Of a stretch of DNA of 64,000 nucleotides, positions 58,067 through 64,000 are shown one piece after another; within the stretch, counting starts at the first letter, position 1, and each line of letters opens with the position of its first letter. The notes below the pieces were generated by a model, which did no database searches, had not been told where the DNA came from, and saw only the letters and a program-made list of their open reading frames with translations. Origin of the DNA: Plasmodium brasilianum (taxonomy: Eukaryota > Apicomplexa > Aconoidasida > Haemosporida > Plasmodiidae); the NCBI RefSeq assembly GCF_023973825.1, contig NC_090125.1:927501-991500 (forward strand). Direction: 5' to 3'. The position numbers and the translations under genes were made by a program.

Positions 58067-58291
58067 ATTCATTTTTCTCTAATTATAGGTATTTGTTCTG
58101 CTCCTCTTTTTTTTTTATTCATTTTTCTCTAATTATAGGTATTTATGCTGCTCCTCTTTTTTTTTATTCATTTTTCTCTAATTATAGGTATTTATGCTGC
58201 TCCTCTTTTTTTTTATTCATTTTTCTCGAATTATAGGTATTTATGCTGCTCCCCTTTTTTTTTATTCATTTTGCTCCAATTATAGCTATTT
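58067..58291. repeat. 49-50-bp tandem repeat upstream of the kinase gene
   Basis: Five copies with starts near 58067, 58117, 58166, 58215 and 58264. Each holds ATTCATTTTTCTCTAATTATAG, then GTATTTATGCTGCTCCTC and a T-run. The T-run length varies from copy to copy, which accounts for the 49/50-bp period. The array ends about 530 bp before the kinase start codon. Confidence 0.94.
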
Positions 58292-58823
58292 AATTTAATT
58301 TAATTTGCTTTGTTCTTTTTACTCAAATAAAATTTGCCCAAATGTGACGTATACGTAATTACATAATTTAACACTAGGATATACATATTATAACAACAAA
58401 AGGAAAAGGGAAAATAAAAGGTAAAATGAACAAAGGAATAAACTTAAGAACTATTATTAGGTCTGTTCATGTATTTTTTTATTAGGCAAATATTTTCTAA
58501 ATGCCGTTCTATTATTTTTTTTTTTACGTTCGAATGTACACTTAATTATTTGTACGTATTTAATTGCGTCCTTTTGGAATATTTTTATTAAAAGGGGTAG
58601 GGTGTTAATAATATATTGAAAAAGAATGTTCCCTTTTTTTTTTTTTTTTTTTTGTTTTCTCATGTGTTTAATTAATTTGTTATATACATGTAAGGGTAGT
58701 TCATCATTACAGTGTTGTTCATATTTTCTTTTTTTCCCCTTTTTTTTTCATTATCTTGTTTTCTTTTTTTCTTCAATTTTATTTCGTCCATTGTTGGTGG
58801 GATAATAAAAAAAAAAAAAGAAA
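58292..58823. other. Promoter/5' flank of the kinase gene
   Basis: About 530 nt of A+T-rich DNA with poly-T at 58634-58654 and pyrimidine-rich DNA at 58730-58775, ending in a poly-A (58808-58819) just before the ATG. No gene seen. Confidence 0.6.
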
Positions 58824-61607
58824 ATGAAATTCTTTTCTTATATTATTTACGCCTCCATATTATGCAACATTCTTACAGTGACAATAGTCATATATCACTC
58901 TTTTTTACTCTTATTAGACGAAAATTTTTTATATAATTTTAAATATAATGCTATATATAAAAAATCGATAGAATTTAATACACCAAATGTTTTCCTTCTT
59001 TTTAGCATAAAAAGGTATTTAACTCCTGCATTGAATAATAAAGCATTTTGCTCATTTTACGATAATTCACAAAGAAAAAAAAGAAGGTTTTATAAAAGCT
59101 CGTTTACAGCTTACCTTTATTCTCTCTTTTGTAAAAAAAAAAAAGCACATGTAATTTTAAAAAAATTCTTTGTTTGTATTTATAATTATTATAATATAAT
59201 AGCAAACGGAATTCAACTTTTAACATGTCTCAAAAAAGACACAAAAAAAAAAATTGATGCTGCATATACTTCCTATTTTGCTCTCGCAAATGGAATAAAG
59301 AAGCACTCGTCTGATATAAGAGAAAAAGCAAAGCAATTCAATGAGAATATTGATAAAGAAGAAAAGAGATGGGATGCCACTAATAAAAGGGAAGTGTCAA
59401 AATGGGGAACAAACGAAAAGGAGCAATATTCTAAGCCGAACAGGAAAGGACACAATGATGAAAGGAACATCCTTTTCAGCTTCGAAAATAAAGATATACT
59501 GAACGGGAAGAATAAAACAAGGAGTGATGTATGTGGAAGTGGTAATCTTCAACAGAAGAGTTATAGTGGCTGTAGTACTCCCATTTTGAAGGATGACAAA
59601 AGAAATTATTACAATTTTGAAAGAAGTAGTTTATTAAATACAAAATATTACCTTACAAAAAAAATAAAAAATATTTTTAGAAAAACCAGTTTAAAGAGTC
59701 CAAATGAAGTTGACGTTATTTATATGCCTGATACCATAGTAAAAAAACGAGAGCTGGTAAACAATTTAAAATGCAAAAATTGCATAGTTAATGCAGAGAA
59801 ATATTTGTATTCCTTAAAAATAAGAAGTGAACATATTGATGATGATGCTAGTAAACTTCTGTCAGAAGCGAAGTCAACCGATGTGCAAGTGTATTATGAT
59901 TATGAGCATATGCTTCATGCGGGTAATGAACTTTATAAGGGAAAGGAAGAAAATGAGGGGAAAGAAGCAGAAAAAGGAAAAGTAGAAAAGGAAGCAGTAA
60001 AAGGAGAGGAAGAAGTAATCGCAGAAATAGAAGCGGCGGTAGTAGCAACAACAGCAGCCGAAACCGAAGCAGGAGGGACAAGCAAAAAAAAAGCACCATC
60101 GAACGTAGACTTCCGCCCCTTACACTGGTTCGTGGGCAAATACAAAATGATCGATTTTACAAAGCGTCTGTTCTTAACAAGCTCGGATAAGAGAAAAGAA
60201 AAAACAATGTACCTACAAATAGACAGGTACTATCCGAAGAAAATAAATTATTCCATAAAAGAAAAAATGGGGGAAGGTGCGTACGGGGAAATATGGTATG
60301 CTATAAACATAAATAAAGATTTTCCTTTTAAAGATGTAGTGTTAAAAAAAATACTAATAAATAAAGATGAACAGACGTCTGAATTAAATGCTATGAGAGA
60401 AGTATATTTTGGAGAAAAATTAAAAAATTATGATAACATAAGTCGTTTTATTGAATATTTTAAAGAATATGAAATTGATGAAAATAAGGAACAACATATG
60501 TATGTATGGTTAGCATTTGCAAATGAAGGGTATTCCTTATCAAAACATCTTTTCGATACCGATACGAATAACTCAGGAATGCTTACACCTAGTAAATTAT
60601 GGTGGAGTATAAAAAAACAAAATATAGGAATGTTAGTGTTAAAAGATTTATTACGTCAAATATTAAACGGAATTAATATTGCACATAAAAAAGACATTAC
60701 GCATAGAGATATTAAAATGGAAAATATATTTGTGTCCTCAAGCACACCATTCACTGTTCGAATTGGTGATTGGGGTAGTGCTATTGAATTTTCAAATGAT
60801 AAATTTTTTTATACACCATCCGAGAATGAAGAAACAGAGGGTTATCAACCCCCGGAATCTTTATTTGGTCACATGAAAAATAATTTTATGCGTTTACCAT
60901 ATTATGACATGTGGGGTATTGGCATTGTATTTTTGCAATTTGTCTTAGGTACTAAAAATCCTTTAGAAGTCAAAAATAAAAGAATTGAAATGAAACTTAA
61001 AAATTTGTATTCAAAATATTCTACAAACATTTTAAAAGAAGCTATATTTTTGCAAAGCTTATCTGAATTATGCTTAACTCCATGGTCGAATTCATCGGAC
61101 CATTTAATATTACTTCATAATAAGCCATCTTATTCGTCTATATATAATAATAATAGCATTATTAACAAATTGAAATATTACATTAATAATAACCTGATTA
61201 AAATAAAAAAGCATACCTCCAATATTATTTATAATATCATTTCGAATAAATATAATTCTTTAATATCTATACCTACTTCTCCTCTATGCTCAGACTGGAA
61301 ATGTGTGCATAAGTATAAAGCACAATTTCCTTCGAACGAAAAATATTTCCCCGTTGACGTTGTATACGGAAACGTTACTAAACCGCTTAATAAACATGGA
61401 AAAGACTTTTTTTACAACAACAGTAACAACAGTAATGCTTGTAATGATGAACAATTCGAGAAAATTTTGATGGAAAGGGACCCATCGGGAGTTGGACTCC
61501 CAAATAAAAACGCGAGAAATTTGTTGAAGAGTTTACTAAACTTTGATTATTCTACTCGTATAACTGCTGAACAGGCTCTCAACCACGCATGGTTCACGGA
61601 AAATTAA
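58824..61607 (+). CDS. Protein kinase-like protein with N-terminal hydrophobic anchor and DWG in place of DFG
   Basis: A single-exon gene of 927 residues. The start MKFFSYIIYASILCNILTVT leads a hydrophobic stretch that could be a signal peptide or anchor. Residues about 65-480 are basic and then Ala/Glu-rich, low complexity. The kinase domain starts near 475: glycine loop GEGAYG (483-488), VVLKK lysine (about 508), HRDIKMEN catalytic loop (627-634) and GDWGSA (648-653), where DFG is replaced by DWG, then GYQPPES in place of APE. Long insertions follow in the C-lobe before a closing LNFDYSTRITAEQALNHAWF block. Catalytic Lys, HRD Asp and Asn and the magnesium-binding Asp are all present, so activity is plausible. 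It has a complete glycine loop, so it is not FIKK-like. It does not fit a standard group that I can name. Membrane-anchored or organellar location is inference. Confidence 0.88.
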   Translation: MKFFSYIIYASILCNILTVTIVIYHSFLLLLDENFLYNFKYNAIYKKSIEFNTPNVFLLFSIKRYLTPALNNKAFCSFYDNSQRKKRRFYKSSFTAYLYSLFCKKKKAHVILKKFFVCIYNYYNIIANGIQLLTCLKKDTKKKIDAAYTSYFALANGIKKHSSDIREKAKQFNENIDKEEKRWDATNKREVSKWGTNEKEQYSKPNRKGHNDERNILFSFENKDILNGKNKTRSDVCGSGNLQQKSYSGCSTPILKDDKRNYYNFERSSLLNTKYYLTKKIKNIFRKTSLKSPNEVDVIYMPDTIVKKRELVNNLKCKNCIVNAEKYLYSLKIRSEHIDDDASKLLSEAKSTDVQVYYDYEHMLHAGNELYKGKEENEGKEAEKGKVEKEAVKGEEEVIAEIEAAVVATTAAETEAGGTSKKKAPSNVDFRPLHWFVGKYKMIDFTKRLFLTSSDKRKEKTMYLQIDRYYPKKINYSIKEKMGEGAYGEIWYAININKDFPFKDVVLKKILINKDEQTSELNAMREVYFGEKLKNYDNISRFIEYFKEYEIDENKEQHMYVWLAFANEGYSLSKHLFDTDTNNSGMLTPSKLWWSIKKQNIGMLVLKDLLRQILNGINIAHKKDITHRDIKMENIFVSSSTPFTVRIGDWGSAIEFSNDKFFYTPSENEETEGYQPPESLFGHMKNNFMRLPYYDMWGIGIVFLQFVLGTKNPLEVKNKRIEMKLKNLYSKYSTNILKEAIFLQSLSELCLTPWSNSSDHLILLHNKPSYSSIYNNNSIINKLKYYINNNLIKIKKHTSNIIYNIISNKYNSLISIPTSPLCSDWKCVHKYKAQFPSNEKYFPVDVVYGNVTKPLNKHGKDFFYNNSNNSNACNDEQFEKILMERDPSGVGLPNKNARNLLKSLLNFDYSTRITAEQALNHAWFTEN

Positions 61608-62167
61608 CTCTCCCTGGTAGGTAGTGGCAAGTGTTAATAAGTGATAACGAGCGAAAAGGAACGAGAAATGATGCAAAGGATGGAGCTATTTTTTTTTTTT
61701 AAAGTGAGAACACCATTGTAACAGTAACAGGGGTCCATGTTGTATGTATTGCCAGGAAGAGCAGTATGTTGTACCGTACTGAATTGTAATTTATTTGAAT
61801 GTACTGTTCTTTTCTGTACTGTATTTTATTATTATATTTTTTTTTTTTTTTTTTTTTTTGTAATATCTTGTGTGTGCACCATATTTTTTTTCCTTTTTTT
61901 GGCTAGTCACCGATTTGGATTAAAATTGTCAAAGATAGTTTGCACACATAGAGGCAATTGAATTTTATGAATATGAACCAGACATATGTACGATACACTT
62001 AGGAATACATATGATATAATTATAGACTTATATCCATCGTTCTCTTCTCTCCCATTTTACATTTCTAATTATTAACAACTCCTTAACCGTACATTATTTA
62101 AAAATAAAATTTCTAGCTGTAGAAATAAAAATTGTACATTTATTCTGTGATATTGTTATCTCAAATG

Positions 62168-62203
<36 letters not shown>

Positions 62204-62795
62204 TCATTTGGTAAACAAAAAATTATGACCATGTTAGACATTTCTAACTTCAGTTTGAGAATACATTTCTGTGTATCATACGCTCATAATCAGTCTTCAT
62301 TTTAAATGTTTGACCTTGTGGTAAAAAAATTAAATTAGAACAGTATATTTATCATACCCATTTCTGTTCATTTTTCTAATTTGTTTTTGTGTTTTTAGTG
62401 TTTTTTGTTTTTTTCGTTTTTTTTGTTTTTTTTGTTTTCCTATTTTAAGAGGAAAATGTACGTACATTTACATACCATTTTGGCTAAGGGAAAAAAAAAA
62501 AAAAATGAAATAAAAATAAAGAGCAACAAAGATATCATAACTAAATGAGACAAGAAATGTAATCACATATGCAAGTTATATAAGAGCATATTTTAGCATA
62601 TGTGTCTATGTAACAACTATTAATATCTGGACAAACGATCGTGCATATTCAACTCAATGGCTAATTTAGTAACACATTTGGCATTACAAATTGATGAGTA
62701 AATATCAAAAGACATAATAAATAAATGAGAAATCAGAAAAACGTCATACATAATAGTAGTACAATTTCTTGCACACAAATATATTCTATGTTATT

Positions 62796-62832
<37 letters not shown>

Positions 62833-62922
62833 AAAGAAAGCTTCAAATTTTGTCTTCTTAATCTTTTAGATTAATTATTACATATAACAACATTTGTTAA
62901 TTTCATTTTTCTCTTTTTTAAA
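61608..62922. other. Intergenic region, tandem genes
   Basis: About 1.3 kb of A+T-rich DNA with poly-T at 61839-61859, poly-A at 62168-62200 (about 33 nt) and 62803-62831, and a TTTTTTGTTTTTT-type repeat at 62398-62440. No gene seen. Confidence 0.65.
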
Positions 62923-63322
62923 ATGAAAAAATTTATTATCTTTTTCGCCTTGTCTTTTCTTAATATAATAAAACTCGGTGTTTCAGATGTTGTCTTAAAT
63001 GATAAAAAAACTTTTGTTTTTTCGGGTGATTTAAATTTAAGCAGTAAATACTCCAAAGAGAATAAGTCATTAGAGGAAGAAAATGAAAACAACACAATTA
63101 ACTTAGATATCATTATTAAGGATCGAGAAAAAATGAATGAGGCAGACCAGAATGTAAAAAGTAAAAATTCTATTTTTTTTTTAATTAAATTTTTGATTTT
63201 TTTATTAAAATGATTTCATTGAGAGAAGGTACATACATATACATTCTAGTGCCCCGGTGACGTATAAATACGTTTGTATATTTATGCGTGTGCTTGCCTA
63301 TATATTAACGGGCATACACACT

Positions 63323-63393
<71 letters not shown>

Positions 63394-64000
63394 CGGCTCT
63401 TCGTAATTAAACTTCTTTTTCATGTACTTATGAATAAAACGCAAGAAATGACAATGCACCGTCTGAAAATAATTACTCACAAATAAGCCTAAAATAAATG
63501 TTTATATAAATAATATGTGTGCACCTGTGAAGAACAAAGACAATAGAGTGGTGAACAAACAAACGAATTTTCTTTCTTAAAATATTTAATCTGTTTTTCC
63601 ACATAATTTAAATATAATACAGTGTAATATATTGTAATGTTATTACAGTTACATAGATTACTCATTATTCACAAATAGCTATTAAAATAAAATCATTTGT
63701 TGACTAATGTACTCTTGTCTTTCCACTTTCCAGATATTGTTAATGAGGCTACAAATGAAATCAAAAAGAAATATAACATAAACCAACTCCCATCATCTGG
63801 AAATAGTGAAGTAAGTGAGATGAATACAAATCAAATGATACGTCGTTTCTCTCTATGTTTTTGTCTCTATCTGCGCTTCCGTTTTGTTTTTCTTTTTAAT
63901 TTAAAAGCAAATACACAAGTTATTGTTACTATAAGAATTACTCAGGAAGAAGAAGAAGAAGCAAAGGAAGAAAGCGCATTTCTTCTAGATGACTTGGAGG
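62923..64000 (+). CDS. Secreted protein of unknown function, 5' exons; gene continues past the window
   Basis: Exon 1 (62923-63160) starts with a signal peptide (MKKFIIFFALSFLNIIKLGVSD). Exon 2 (63734-63810) and exon 3 (63946 to the edge) join with GT/AG junctions in phases 1 and 0. The joined protein runs ...DQNVKNIVNEATNEIKKKYN, INQLPSSGNSE, then a Glu-rich EEEEEAKEESAFLLDDLE. Intron 1 is 573 nt, long for Plasmodium, and holds (TA)n arrays (63328-63390); intron 2 is 135 nt. Exon 1 by itself would end in a Phe/Leu-rich run at 63213, typical of read-through into an intron. The visible part has no Cys in the mature region and no domain that I recognise. Destination in the secretory pathway cannot be told from this fragment. 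Confidence 0.68.

Noticed and set aside
63161..63213. End of the exon 1 frame read as a complete 96-residue secreted protein
   Set aside because: The tail is a Phe/Leu run from intron T-tracts, whereas the donor at 63161 joins in phase to two good downstream exons.

Overview
The window is nuclear DNA of a malaria parasite (genus Plasmodium). This rests on very high A+T, long poly(dA:dT) runs and (TA)n tracts in every intergenic region, large single-exon genes padded with Asn/Ser/Lys/Asp runs, short T-rich introns, a eukaryotic initiator tRNA, and recognisable apicomplexan gene content. The exonic G+C and the mild Asn bias look less extreme than P. falciparum and far less GC-rich than P. vivax, so a P. 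malariae- or P. ovale-like species is my best guess, unverified. From memory and unchecked, the order RRP42, secreted protein, ABC half-transporter, kinase resembles part of P. falciparum chromosome 13.

Layout. 1-3418 (+): 3' part of a gene whose C-terminal region carries an Aurora-binding IN-box, so a probable INCENP. 5093-7362 (+): four-exon gene of unknown function with ESLEKS repeats. 8979-11781 (-): NOC2, a 60S-ribosome assembly factor, with a broken 5' end. 14750-15598 (+): exosome RNase PH-like subunit RRP42. 16688-20842 (+): large secreted acidic repeat protein ending in two chitin-binding-like modules. 22751-25749 (-): ABCB half-transporter, frameshifted at a 16-nt homopolymer. 28096-28326 (+): MOZART1. 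30452-35749 (+): large coiled-coil protein. 36131-37952 (-): two-exon protein of unknown function. 38542-39623 (+): mitochondrial ribosomal protein mL49 in four exons. 40545-41419 (+): two-exon small membrane protein. 43197-44015 (-): unknown 272-residue protein. 44016-58823: nearly 15 kb with no large gene, holding tRNA-Pro(TGG), initiator tRNA-Met(CAT), satellites, a strong hairpin and weak small-gene candidates. 58824-61607 (+): protein kinase with DFG changed to DWG. 62923 to the edge (+): 5' exons of a secreted protein.

The genes do not form an operon-like system. Two themes recur: mitosis (INCENP of the chromosomal passenger complex; MOZART1 of the gamma-tubulin ring complex) and RNA or ribosome biogenesis (NOC2, RRP42, mL49, two tRNAs). 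The most interesting items are the INCENP with about 180 residues between IN-box and SSA motif, the chitin-binding-like secreted protein, the DWG kinase, and the unexplained 44-58.8 kb region. Several reading-frame breaks fall exactly in long homopolymers and may be assembly errors rather than biology.
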